NCBI RefSeq assembly: GCF_003046625.1
Contig: NZ_QAAD01000009.1
Span: 1-64,000 of the forward strand
Length of the DNA: 64,000 bases
Direction: 5' to 3'
Source of the DNA: Mangrovibacterium marinum
GTDB taxonomy: Bacteria; Bacteroidota; Bacteroidia; Bacteroidales; Prolixibacteraceae
The translations under genes and the position numbers were made by a program. The notes below the pieces were generated by a model. It worked only from the letters and a program-made list of their open reading frames with translations. It was not told the origin of the DNA and searched no databases. Below, piece after piece: positions 9,342-17,970 of the stretch (the first letter of the stretch is position 1; each line of letters starts with the position of its first letter).

Positions 9342-9627
9342 AGATGCCCTCCTGTTGAATCCTTTTTTTCAAAATCCGGTTCATTTTTTCGCGAAGACGC
9401 ACAACATCAACAGTACAATGCAGCAGCTTTTCAAGCTCATTTTTAAGTTCCACTATCTTGAAAAGGCTCAAAGGCTCGCCTTCATAATAAATATCGATAT
9501 CGCTTTTCTCTGTTTGTTCGCCACGGGCAACCGAACCAAATATCCCCATACGGTTTATTCCGTATAAGAAACCTCTTTGGGTTTTAAAATTGGATAACAG
9601 ATTGATGTATTCCTGCTTTGAGTTCAT
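9334..9627 (-). CDS. mntA: MntA-like nucleotidyltransferase antitoxin
   Basis: Minimal nucleotidyltransferase of 97 residues, the antitoxin partner of HepT. The catalytic signature is complete: G31-S32 in GSVARGEQ, the metal-binding D43-x-D45 in SDIDI, and a third acidic residue D74 in CTVDVVRL. In known systems it adds AMP units to the tyrosine of the HepT RX4HXY motif and so silences the RNase. It is the first gene of the two-gene operon, with a -7-like box and a palindrome about 50-70 bases upstream. Confidence 0.85.
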   Translation of the reverse strand: MNSKQEYINLLSNFKTQRGFLYGINRMGIFGSVARGEQTEKSDIDIYYEGEPLSLFKIVELKNELEKLLHCTVDVVRLREKMNRILKKRIQQEGIYV

Positions 9628-9673
9628 TTTAGACTACTTTAAATGTTCGCGCGTGGGTATCCTAGCTGAAATT

Positions 9674-9700
9674 CAGTCTTCAAAGACTAAAACAAATATA
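9674..9700 (-). promoter_or_regulatory. putative promoter and operator of mntA-hepT
   Basis: On the minus strand TATATTTG (9700-9693) matches the Bacteroidota -7 consensus TAnnTTTG. A perfect palindrome AGTCTT-CA-AAGACT (9675-9688) starts five bases downstream, where transcription would begin. No good -33 box is seen. Autoregulation by the toxin-antitoxin complex is a guess from position. Confidence 0.42.
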
Positions 9701-9837
9701 TTCTTTTTCTCCGTTAAATCATGAGGATGTCTGGAGTATTTATCGTCTAAGCCATAGGGGAGTTGGGGATGAAGTCTTCAAAAAACAAATTCCAAAAAGC
9801 AGAATCCAAAGTCCAAAAACCAAATTTCAAGATTCGG

Positions 9838-10066
9838 CGCTTCCCCGTTTTGCGGTTCCTTGTTTCTTATTCGATATTGAACATTGGTTATTGGAAATTC
9901 GCCGTTAAAAGCCCTCTTCTTATTCCCCCGGAGGGGGAGGACTGAACACTGTGACTGCGACTGCGACTGCGACTATAATTCGTGGTCAACCAATTCGTGT
10001 CATTCGGGTAATTCGTGGACCATCGTTCTTTGCGTCTTCTTTGCGTTCTTTGCGGTTAAATCCATC
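9838..10066. repeat. composite intergenic repeat, copy 4
   Basis: The fourth and longest copy of the composite text: GACTGC 6-bp repeats (about 9952-9976), 9-bp ATTCG units at 9993, 10002 and 10011, and a CTTTGCGT run to 10058, preceded by the shared TTCGATATTGAA text at 9851-9901. It ends at the stop codon of the gldK paralogue. Confidence 0.7.
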
Positions 10067-11414
10067 ACTGGTTGATGCGGAATTCGTCGACGAAGGATGT
10101 TTTTACACAGCGGAAGCCGATGTAGGATTTGGCGGTATCCTGGTATTCGAAGCTGCGGGTACCGTTTCGCAGGAAGTAGCCGATATCTTTCCACGATCCG
10201 CCGCGGATCACTTTCCGTTTCAGCACGGGCGGGTCGTCGGGGCGGGCATTGTATTCAACCGAGGGGTTGAAGTCGCTCATAAACTCATAGCCCGATTCGT
10301 GGAAGGCTGAGCTGGTCCATTCGGCCACATTGCCGGCCATATCGTACAGTCGCTTGTTGTTGGGGGCGTAGGATCCAACAGGCATGGTGGTGGTCGACTG
10401 TTTGCTGTCGGCCACATAGTTACCGCGGCGTGGCTTGAAGTTGGCGATGAAGCAGCCCATCTGGTTGCGGATATAATAGTTCCCCCAGGGATAGAGGTTG
10501 CGTTCCTCACCAGCCCGGGCGGCATATTCCCATTCCACCTCGGTGGGTAGCCGGTAGTCGAACACATCGACACTGTTCAGCCGATGCTGGTACTGGTTGT
10601 ACTCGTTGGTGCGCCACTGGCAGAAGGCTTTGGCTTGTTTCCAGCTGACGCCCACCAGCGGATAATCGTCGAAGGCTACATGCGAGAAATATTTTTGCGT
10701 CATCGGATCGTTATACGAGTAGGTGAAATCGCGCACCCAGCACAAGGTGTCGGGGTAGATCGGTGTTGATTCGCGAAATACAAAGGACGAGCGGCTGGTG
10801 ATGGGCTTCACCTGCCCGTCGATATCAGTTACCGTTCCGTTGTACGACTGGGTTTCGTAGTTATAGCTGTTGGCCCGTTTGGCTGCCTGCTGATAGTCGA
10901 CCCACTGATATTCGTAAATGAGTTTGCGCGCGTCGATGCCCCGTTCCCACAACACGCGGTTGTCGGCATCGAGGTAGAGGGGCTGCAGGGCCTCCTCAAA
11001 GTCGGGATTATCCCATTCCAGGGGTTCATCCCAGTTCAGGCGCGGGTAGTCCAGCGGTTCACCGCGGTCGGTTTCGGTAAGCATAAACTCCGGAAACTGA
11101 TCGGCCAGCAAGCTGCGGGCGATCGAATCGCGCACCCAATACACAAACTGTCGGTACTCGTTGTTGGTGATCTCGGTTTCATCCATCCAAAAAGCTTCAA
11201 CCGACACCCGTTTGGCTTGGCCGTGTTCCTGGTAGATCTCATCGTCGGGCCCCACCACAATCGTTCCCCGCTGAATATAGGACATGCCGAAGGGAACCGG
11301 CTCAAAATAAGGCTTATTCTTATTGGATGCCGTGTATTGTACCAGTTCATTCTTTTCGCAAGCCGAAAAGAGAAGCAGGCAACAAACGAGTAAGCATGAA
11401 TAATTTAGTCGCAT
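10065..11414 (-). CDS. second GldK-like lipoprotein (FGE-sulfatase fold)
   Basis: Paralogue of the T9SS ring lipoprotein GldK, 449 residues from the ATG at 11414, where a lipoprotein signal ends at LLLFSAC; the frame extends upstream to 11456 without a better start. It has the formylglycine-generating-enzyme (SUMF1) fold used by GldK and GldJ: MDETEITNNEYRQF, VSWKQAKAFCQWR, LPTEVEWEYAARAGEE..YPWG, NVAEWTSSAF and VIRGGSWKD..GFRCV. The layout is collinear with GldK at 15539-16879. It lies 498 bases beyond gldN, past a terminator, so it is probably a separate or read-through transcript. It may be a GldJ-like subunit or an alternative ring component. Confidence 0.85.
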   Translation of the reverse strand: MRLNYSCLLVCCLLLFSACEKNELVQYTASNKNKPYFEPVPFGMSYIQRGTIVVGPDDEIYQEHGQAKRVSVEAFWMDETEITNNEYRQFVYWVRDSIARSLLADQFPEFMLTETDRGEPLDYPRLNWDEPLEWDNPDFEEALQPLYLDADNRVLWERGIDARKLIYEYQWVDYQQAAKRANSYNYETQSYNGTVTDIDGQVKPITSRSSFVFRESTPIYPDTLCWVRDFTYSYNDPMTQKYFSHVAFDDYPLVGVSWKQAKAFCQWRTNEYNQYQHRLNSVDVFDYRLPTEVEWEYAARAGEERNLYPWGNYYIRNQMGCFIANFKPRRGNYVADSKQSTTTMPVGSYAPNNKRLYDMAGNVAEWTSSAFHESGYEFMSDFNPSVEYNARPDDPPVLKRKVIRGGSWKDIGYFLRNGTRSFEYQDTAKSYIGFRCVKTSFVDEFRINQ

Positions 11415-11508
11415 AAAATAGGGTGCACGTGCAAGTTTAAAAACGCAGACCTGCAAGTTATATTGTTATTATGAACTAAAAAAGTGTGACCGCCGATTTT
11501 GAATAAGT

Positions 11509-11702
11509 GGATTGCCGGATTATTGGATTACTGGATCGCTGGATGTTTGGATTGCTGGATGTCCGGATCGCTGGATTACTGGATGTCTAAGAATCCGAAA
11601 ATCCAATAATCTGACGATCTGATGCTGCGACTCCTTCAATCCCTCAATCCTTCAATAAGTCCAGAAGTCCAATAATCCGAGCATCCGAATATCCGATCAT
11701 CC
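11509..11702. repeat. 8-bp periodic array, two opposing arms
   Basis: Ten GGAT cores start at 11509, 11517, 11525 and so on to 11581, every one exactly 8 bp from the last, with four free bases between. After a short gap the reverse motif ATCC/ATCT appears at 11593, 11601, 11609 and 11617, and again (ATCC or GTCC) at 11659-11699 in 8-bp steps. It lies between gldN and the second gldK gene. Confidence 0.85.
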
Positions 11703-11798
11703 TGAGACTGCGACTCTTTTCTACCGTCGTTCTTCTCAATTGTCAATAGTAAATCGCTGAATGGTAAATTCTCACGGATTGTGACTGCGACTGCGACT

Positions 11799-11855
11799 TC
11801 TTCAATCCTTCAATCCCTCAATCCTTCAATCCTTCCGACGATCCAGCCATCCGAA
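11799..11855. repeat. 8-bp periodic CCTTCAAT array
   Basis: Units CCTTCAAT, CCCTCAAT, CCTTCAAT and CCTTCCGA follow each other in exact 8-bp register from 11807, with looser ATCC units after. It directly adjoins the gldN terminator. Confidence 0.7.
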
Positions 11856-11888
11856 AAAAAAGCCTCCGAATTTCTCCGAAAGGCTTTT
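11856..11888 (-). terminator. intrinsic terminator after gldN
   Basis: The arms AAAAGCCT and AGGCTTTT enclose a 14-base loop. Read on the minus strand the hairpin is followed by eight T. It lies 25 bases past the gldN stop and separates the second gldK paralogue from the main T9SS operon. Confidence 0.75.
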
Positions 11889-11912
11889 CTATAGTAATGA
11901 TTTGGTGATTTG

Positions 11913-12767
11913 TTAGTACTCCCAAAGATCCTGTTCCCAGTTAAAGATTTGCTGTTCGATCCGTTTCGACTCGTGCATGGCATCCAGTCCGGTCAGGTAT
12001 TGGCTGATGGCCCGGTTGTTATACACGTTGCTTTCTTTGACCACATAGCTGTTGAAGCGGCGTTTGATAAACAGATCGTCGAAGGACATGTTGTAGGCCG
12101 TGTTGTGGGTGTTCATCACGGCATTGCCGGCCAGCAACTCGCGGGCTTCGGGGTAGTAAACCCAGAATACCTGGCGGCGCTGAACGTTTTCGCGGTTAAT
12201 ATCTTCGTCGCGGTAATATTCCTGAATGGGGCAGAGGCCGATGATGCGTACGTTCATGGTTGATGTTTGCTTGTCGAAGAACCACTCTTCCTTAATCATG
12301 ATCTGCATGATCTCCTCACCACGAATCTCTCCTTCAATGGTTTTGTCCTCAAACTCGCCGGTTGTCAGGTTGCGCACACGACGGGTACGGGTTGTGGCAC
12401 CAAAAGCTTCTTTCACCTGTTGGTAGGTCATCGGAATTTTAAATTCATCGTCGTAGCGTGCATCGTAAGCAGTTAGCAAACCATCTTCAATGTTCTTGAG
12501 CAGAAGATTGATCAGGTTGTTGCGTCCTTCGGTTTCGATGGTTGGGAAATAAAGCACCTGGTTCATCTTTTCGCGCAGGTCGATGATCCGCCAGATTTTT
12601 TTGGACCACATCACATCGGCTTCCCGCAGGTGGGGGAAGGCCATTGGCTTTTTTCGGCTAATATCGGTGCGCTGAAAGGCGCCGTCGACAATTTGCGCCT
12701 GTGCTGTTTGTTCGCCGAAGCAGCAAGCAGCAAGCAGGAATCCCAGGGCTATGATAAGCTTTTTCAT
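11913..12767 (-). CDS. gldN: T9SS ring-associated protein GldN/PorN
   Basis: Periplasmic component of the type IX secretion system, 284 residues. The ATG at 12767 is chosen because it begins a clean signal peptide (MKKLIIALGFLLAACC, cleavage near AQAQ); an upstream in-frame ATG at 12851 adds 28 unlikely residues. The body shows DVMWSKKIWRIIDLREKMN and LGLCPIQEY-like text (RIIGLCPIQEYYRDED), as in the family. GldN/PorN binds GldK/PorK and together they form the large periplasmic ring. It is the last gene of the porP-gldKLMN operon, followed by a terminator. Confidence 0.93.
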   Translation of the reverse strand: MKKLIIALGFLLAACCFGEQTAQAQIVDGAFQRTDISRKKPMAFPHLREADVMWSKKIWRIIDLREKMNQVLYFPTIETEGRNNLINLLLKNIEDGLLTAYDARYDDEFKIPMTYQQVKEAFGATTRTRRVRNLTTGEFEDKTIEGEIRGEEIMQIMIKEEWFFDKQTSTMNVRIIGLCPIQEYYRDEDINRENVQRRQVFWVYYPEARELLAGNAVMNTHNTAYNMSFDDLFIKRRFNSYVVKESNVYNNRAISQYLTGLDAMHESKRIEQQIFNWEQDLWEY

Positions 12768-12928
12768 TTCGTTTATTTTTAAAATATCCCTCACCCGTTG
12801 TTGGCGGGCAAAGTGGTCGTTGTATGCAAACGCGTTCTGACTATAATTCACAGGCCTTGCGGCTCTTTTTATGAGTCCTTGTTAAAAGTTGAGTTGTCGT
12901 TTTTGCCTTTTAACAATGCTCGGTGTTT

Positions 12929-14542
12929 TTATCGTATTTTAAAACTGATCGGTGCCAGTGCCCGGTCGGTTTTGTCGTCACCATGCGCCATGATGTTATC
13001 GAAATAAATGATGCTTCCCGCTTGCAGGTTGGCAAACTGCTTGCGCATGTCGGCCGAGAACATATTCGATTTGGACGACCAGGTGTTGTTAAAACCACCG
13101 GCTCCGGTAATGGTCACATCAAATTGGGTAACTTTAAATTTCAGGTCGAAGTCGAAGTCGATCAGGGCTGCAAAAATACCTTGTTCGGCCATCAGGTCTT
13201 CCTTGCGCAGAACACCGCCGTTCTTCTCGGCAATTTGGGCTACCGGGTCGGGTACTCGTTTTACGCGGAAGGTCATTGCTCCCATGCGCCGGGTGCTGCC
13301 ATCGATGGTGGCGTTAACAATGACCTGGGTGTTTTTGCCGGCAATATCTTCTTTGGAGGGGAAGACATACATCCCGTCGGCACGACGTTCTATTTTTCCG
13401 TTGGTGATGCTCACATTCAGGTTTTGCGAGGGTACGCCCGGAACCGACACACTGATAGGGTTGGCAATATTCAGGTAGAAAACGTTCATCTTTGTTGGTG
13501 AAATGGTAACGCTTGGTTTTCCAACCTGGTATTCCTGCTCAAAGGTGTAAATATTGGTTCCGCCGTCGGGATTCTGAAAATGAATCTCACCATTGTAGGT
13601 GAATGTTCCCGATTTGCCGGCTTTCACTTCGTAAATTCCCTTGCCTCCCTCGATGGGCAATTCCTGATTGCCAACAATGACGGTTGGTGTTTGTGTTGTA
13701 TCTTCAGCTGCTAAAAAAACGCTGGCACGATAGACGTCGCCTTCCAAAACGTAGGACGATTTGGGGATGACCACCGCATTCAGTTTATTGAACTTGAACG
13801 AGCTCGCATCAATCTGGCTGTACAGGTAGTTCAGCAGGTTGGCTTCGGTATTTTTTACGTCGATCTGCATTTTACTCAACAGAGTAATGACTGCAATCAT
13901 CGGTTTGTGTTCGAAGTTTTGTTCTTCCCAGCTTAGGTTTTCACCGCCTTCTTTCATGTTTCGTCCCGGGTCGGCTGTTGCCAATTCCTGCTCGATGCTC
14001 GAACGGATTGGTGCATTGTCGGGCACCATGGCTGTCAGGTCATTACGCAAGCTGCTGATAGCGTTGCGCAGTTCCTGGCCTCTTCCCAGGCGGATCATCA
14101 GCTCCGACGGAACATTCAGCTCGTCATCCTTGGAAATCAGCAGCGAGTCGCCCGCATAGTTCTGAATGTAGGAGCGTTCGGGGTTGAACTCGAAGCCATC
14201 GATGTCGGCAATCTTCACACCGCCGCCGCGGACCACCAGGTCTTCCTTGATGTCGAAAATTAATTTTTGTACCGAGTCAACCTTGGCCTTCACCAGATTG
14301 GCTTTTTCAAGCCAGGGGCCGACTTTACTTTGGTTCATCTGGTAGGCTGCTTCGAAAGCAGCATACTGCTGTCCGCTCTTTTTCTGGAGCGTACTGTAAG
14401 TTTGCACAAGACTCGAATCAACCACACGAAAGGCATCTAACACTTCGGCCGCGACATTCATCGCCATCATCGCCAGAAGAACCAGATACATCATGTTGAT
14501 CATTTTTTGCCTCGCTGTTTCCGGGCAATTCTTTGTTCCCAT
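12929..14542 (-). CDS. gldM: T9SS motor protein GldM/PorM
   Basis: Inner-membrane motor subunit spanning the periplasm, 537 residues. The N-terminus (ETARQKMINMMYLVLLAMMAMNVAAEVLDAF) contains the single membrane helix typical of the family. A long periplasmic part of four domains follows, including an N-terminal helical domain and beta domains near VIPKSSYVLEGD and YVFPSKEDIAGK. With GldL it converts the proton gradient into rotation or pushing of the secretion machine. Its start lies 12 bases after gldL, so the two are tightly coupled. Confidence 0.95.
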   Translation of the reverse strand: MGTKNCPETARQKMINMMYLVLLAMMAMNVAAEVLDAFRVVDSSLVQTYSTLQKKSGQQYAAFEAAYQMNQSKVGPWLEKANLVKAKVDSVQKLIFDIKEDLVVRGGGVKIADIDGFEFNPERSYIQNYAGDSLLISKDDELNVPSELMIRLGRGQELRNAISSLRNDLTAMVPDNAPIRSSIEQELATADPGRNMKEGGENLSWEEQNFEHKPMIAVITLLSKMQIDVKNTEANLLNYLYSQIDASSFKFNKLNAVVIPKSSYVLEGDVYRASVFLAAEDTTQTPTVIVGNQELPIEGGKGIYEVKAGKSGTFTYNGEIHFQNPDGGTNIYTFEQEYQVGKPSVTISPTKMNVFYLNIANPISVSVPGVPSQNLNVSITNGKIERRADGMYVFPSKEDIAGKNTQVIVNATIDGSTRRMGAMTFRVKRVPDPVAQIAEKNGGVLRKEDLMAEQGIFAALIDFDFDLKFKVTQFDVTITGAGGFNNTWSSKSNMFSADMRKQFANLQAGSIIYFDNIMAHGDDKTDRALAPISFKIR

Positions 14543-14554
14543 ATCCTGGCGTTT

Positions 14555-15520
14555 TTATTTTTTATAATTCATGGCTCCTAACATATTGCCATAAATTGAA
14601 TTCAATGCTTCTAAGTGTTTGTTTAGCTCGGCAGCGTTTGATTGATATTTTTTCACTTCTTCAACCGAGTTTTGAATCACCTGGTTCATCTGTCCCATTT
14701 CTGCGAAGAATTTTTGCGAGGCCGCCAGCTGTTCGCTTGTTCCTTTCAGTTGCGATACGTACGAGCTGTTCAGCGCCTCCAGGTTTTCATTCAGCTTGGT
14801 CAGCTTTTCGTTGTAGCTGCTCGATTTTTCGCCTAAATCGCCAAAACCCCGTTCAATGGTTTCGGCAACCTTATCGTAGGAGTTCACCAGCTTTTTACCC
14901 GACATGGACAATACGTTGGTAAACTCTTCGCTGGACATGGCCATTTTGTTGAGCATCTCGTCGCCACGGGAGCTTAACCGTTGAGCGGTGTTGGTATACG
15001 ATTCCACCAGTACATTGACCGACTGGTTGATGTCGCTATTGGCTTTGGAATTAATTTCGGCAAAGGTGTTCATCGACTCTGAGGCTGAGTTGAGGTTCTT
15101 CACATAAACGTCGGTAGCCAGCGTGGCCGAGCTGATGTCGCTGATGGAAGAAGCGGTATTGCTTAGGTCGGTTAAACCTTTGGACACCTTGGTTAGCAAA
15201 TCGGGTGAAATATCGGCCTGACCAAACAGCTTGCTCAGCTGGTCGTCGCGCGATGTGTCGTCATCGTCATCGGGCACAAAGTCTTCCCGAAGCTCGGGGT
15301 ACACTTTCGACCATTCCGGAAGCTCCATAGGGGGTTCGAAGGCCGAGATGAAGAAGATAAATGCTTCGGTACATAGACCGACAACCAAAATTGGTCCGGA
15401 GAAAGCCCAGTGCTGAAGTTTAAATAAGGCACCGATCAAAACGACGGAAGCACCAAAGTTATACACATAGCCGGTAAAGACTTTCCAACGCTTGCTATGT
15501 AACATTTCACCAAAACTCAT
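14555..15520 (-). CDS. gldL: T9SS motor protein GldL/PorL
   Basis: Inner-membrane partner of GldM, 321 residues from the ATG at 15520; a GTG nine bases upstream is the only alternative. Two membrane helices lie at about residues 15-35 and 42-60 (YVYNFGASVVLIGALFKLQHW, GPILVVGLCTEAFIFFISAFEPP). They contain the conserved glutamate (TEAF) thought to carry protons. The rest is a long cytoplasmic helical region. It lies between gldK and gldM with short gaps. Confidence 0.94.
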   Translation of the reverse strand: MSFGEMLHSKRWKVFTGYVYNFGASVVLIGALFKLQHWAFSGPILVVGLCTEAFIFFISAFEPPMELPEWSKVYPELREDFVPDDDDDTSRDDQLSKLFGQADISPDLLTKVSKGLTDLSNTASSISDISSATLATDVYVKNLNSASESMNTFAEINSKANSDINQSVNVLVESYTNTAQRLSSRGDEMLNKMAMSSEEFTNVLSMSGKKLVNSYDKVAETIERGFGDLGEKSSSYNEKLTKLNENLEALNSSYVSQLKGTSEQLAASQKFFAEMGQMNQVIQNSVEEVKKYQSNAAELNKHLEALNSIYGNMLGAMNYKK

Positions 15521-15538
15521 AATGATCACAATTTAGGG

Positions 15539-16879
15539 TTAAAATTCGTTTCCAAAAGATGAACGGACGCAGCGGAATCCAATGTAAGATTTAACGGTGT
15601 CCTGATATTCGTAGCTTCTTGTTGAGGTTTGCACATATCCGGCAATGTCTTTCCACGAGCCACCACGAATTACCTTGCGTTTCATGGCCGGTGGGTCGTC
15701 GGGTTTAGCATTGTATTCGAAATTCGGGTTGAAATCGTGCATGTACATGTAAGCCGATTCGTCGTAAGCAGTGATGGTCCACTCGGCTACGTTCCCGGCC
15801 ATGTCGTACAGCCCGAATTTGTTGGCATCGTACGAGCCTACCTTCATAGTGGCCATGCCGCCGTCTTCGATATAGTTACCCCGTAAGGGTTTAAAGTTAG
15901 CCAGAAATTTACCCTTTTCGTTGCGGGTGTAGTAGCCCCCCCAAGGGTACATTGATACTTCCTTGTCCGCACGTGAAGCATACTCCCATTCTACCTCGGT
16001 GGGCAGTCGATAGTCTTGCAGCGGTTGCTCGCGGTGACCCAGCAGGTATTCGTTATGCAGGCGTGTGCGCCAGTGACAGAAAGCCTTGGCCTGTGTCCAG
16101 GTTACGCCAACAACCGGATACTCGTCGAAGCCGGGATGCCAGAAATAACGGGTTGCCCAGGGTTCGTTGTAGGAGTAGGTGAAATCGCGGATCCAGCACA
16201 GCGTGTCGGGATATACATTCACCAGGTCGCTGAATACAAAGGACGAGCGATTCTCAATGGGCTTGGCAGCACCTGTTTTATCGTAGACCACGCCATGGTA
16301 ACTTTGCGTTTCGTAGTCGTACATATTGGCGCGTTTGGCCGCCTGTTGGTAATCGATCCAGTAGTAGGTGTAGAACAGTTTGCGGGCATCGATTTCCTTT
16401 TTGTTGAAGATGCGGTCGTTTTCGGCATAGAACATGGGCTCCAGTGCATCGGCATAGTCGGGATTATCCCACTCCAACCGTTCATCCCAGTTTAAACGCG
16501 GCGGATCGATGGGATTGCCATCGCGATCCTCGGTAATCAGAAACTCGGGAAACTGCTCGCCAAGCATGGTGCGGGCAATGGAGTCGCGCACAAAATTGAC
16601 GAACTGGCGGTATTCGTTGTTGGTAATTTCTGTGTCATCCATCCAAAAGGCATCAACAGAAACAGTCTTGGTTGGTGTTGACGACCAACTGGCGTCCTGA
16701 TCACTCGGGCCTACATTAAAGCTTCCGCGATGAACGAAGGTCATTCCGTAAGGTGCGGGTTCAAACCATTTGCCTCGCCCTTTCACACCAGTAAGTTCAC
16801 CGTTGCTGCCCGAACGATTACAACTAATCATCGACAGGATCAACAGAGTCATCGAACAGAGAGAGAGTATTTTTTTCAT
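15539..16879 (-). CDS. gldK: T9SS ring lipoprotein GldK/PorK
   Basis: Outer-membrane-anchored ring lipoprotein, 446 residues. The signal peptide ends at ILSMISC. The FGE-sulfatase fold shows WMDDTEITNNEYRQFVNF, GVTWTQAKAFCHWR, YRLPTEVEWEYASRAD, LYDMAGNVAEWT and VIRGGSWKDIAGY..GFRCV. It forms the periplasmic ring with GldN. It follows porP by 33 bases and precedes gldL by 18. It is strongly collinear with the second copy at 10065-11414, and as the copy inside the operon it is the likelier core subunit. Confidence 0.94.
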   Translation of the reverse strand: MKKILSLCSMTLLILSMISCNRSGSNGELTGVKGRGKWFEPAPYGMTFVHRGSFNVGPSDQDASWSSTPTKTVSVDAFWMDDTEITNNEYRQFVNFVRDSIARTMLGEQFPEFLITEDRDGNPIDPPRLNWDERLEWDNPDYADALEPMFYAENDRIFNKKEIDARKLFYTYYWIDYQQAAKRANMYDYETQSYHGVVYDKTGAAKPIENRSSFVFSDLVNVYPDTLCWIRDFTYSYNEPWATRYFWHPGFDEYPVVGVTWTQAKAFCHWRTRLHNEYLLGHREQPLQDYRLPTEVEWEYASRADKEVSMYPWGGYYTRNEKGKFLANFKPLRGNYIEDGGMATMKVGSYDANKFGLYDMAGNVAEWTITAYDESAYMYMHDFNPNFEYNAKPDDPPAMKRKVIRGGSWKDIAGYVQTSTRSYEYQDTVKSYIGFRCVRSSFGNEF

Positions 16880-16912
16880 AACGATGATATATGTTGCTAA
16901 CTTTTAGAATTT

Positions 16913-17851
16913 CTATAAATAACGTACACTCTTATATTTTTTATTTTTCCCTTTCCGGATTGCAAATACATAGCTTAAAAACAGCTCGTGCGATCCGGAA
17001 CTGTCGGCTCCCAGGGCCGATGTGGTTAAGTCGTAAGCATAACCTGCTTTCAAACCGCTCTGTAATTCAACGCTTAACCCGATGATTAGACCTTCGTTTA
17101 ACCGATAGCCGATACCGCCGGTAAAGCGTTCGTTGTAAGTGACATCAACATTTAAATCCGTTTGCGATGCGGCCAGATCTGTTCGGTACAAAACAGATGG
17201 CTGCACTGTGAATAACGGATTTGACATCTGAATAGTATATCCGCCGGTAAAATAATAATGGCGGGTATAAAATGTATAGGCGTCATCGGAGAACGATATT
17301 TCGGCCTGGTTGAGGTGAGTGACTGAAATTCCCGCAAAGTAGTCGGGGGATTTCAGGTACAAACCAAAGCCCAGATCGAAGGCCACCTGACTGACATTTT
17401 CGTCGGGAAGGTACGGATCACTAACCACATAATCCCCGCGGGAGGGCGCATCCCATGTTCCGTCGATGGCTTTGTTGAAGATTCCCAGCGATGTTCCTAT
17501 TCCCAGGTTTCCCCAGCCGGTTTCAACCAGGTATGCGTAGTTCAGGTTAACCAGCGTGGTTTTTTCAAAACCCAGCTCATCGCGGATAACATTCAGCCCA
17601 ATACCACTTTTTATGCCCCATAGTTCAGTTGACGATTCTGCACTGAACAGTTTGGTTTTCGGAGCTCCCTCGAGTCCGCTCCACTGTGTTCGGTTCAGAA
17701 TCAGGCCTGATATTGCCCTGCTGGTACCGGCATAACCGGGATTGTTCGTCAGCTGTGCAAGCTTGTAGAAGCTAAACTGAGGATCCTGCTGGGCAATAGC
17801 GGCTAAATTAAATATTATTAGCAGAAATGAAAAGCAAAATAATTTTTTCAT
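16913..17851 (-). CDS. porP: PorP/SprF family outer-membrane protein
   Basis: Type IX secretion-associated outer-membrane beta-barrel protein, 312 residues. A signal peptide (FLLIIFNLAAIAQ) is followed by the family start QDPQFSFYKLAQLTNNPGYAGT, repeated amphipathic strands, and a basic C-terminal tail (KGKNKKYKSVRYL). PorP is needed for T9SS function and contacts the GldK/PorK ring and the GldM arm. It is the first gene of the porP-gldKLMN run, with a gap of about 120 bases from the ureohydrolase-like gene upstream. Confidence 0.92.
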   Translation of the reverse strand: MKKLFCFSFLLIIFNLAAIAQQDPQFSFYKLAQLTNNPGYAGTSRAISGLILNRTQWSGLEGAPKTKLFSAESSTELWGIKSGIGLNVIRDELGFEKTTLVNLNYAYLVETGWGNLGIGTSLGIFNKAIDGTWDAPSRGDYVVSDPYLPDENVSQVAFDLGFGLYLKSPDYFAGISVTHLNQAEISFSDDAYTFYTRHYYFTGGYTIQMSNPLFTVQPSVLYRTDLAASQTDLNVDVTYNERFTGGIGYRLNEGLIIGLSVELQSGLKAGYAYDLTTSALGADSSGSHELFLSYVFAIRKGKNKKYKSVRYL

Positions 17852-17970
17852 AAATGGGGCTAATAGCCGGTTTTTAGTATGGTTGGACAGGCTGGATGAA
17901 CCTCCCGCCCGGGCTGTTGGTCAATAACTGATTTCCCACGGTAAAGTCTTGAACGAACAGCCGGAGGCGT

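Noticed and set aside
12923-13501. 192-codon open frame on the plus strand
   Set aside because: Antisense to gldM, which has clear family motifs.
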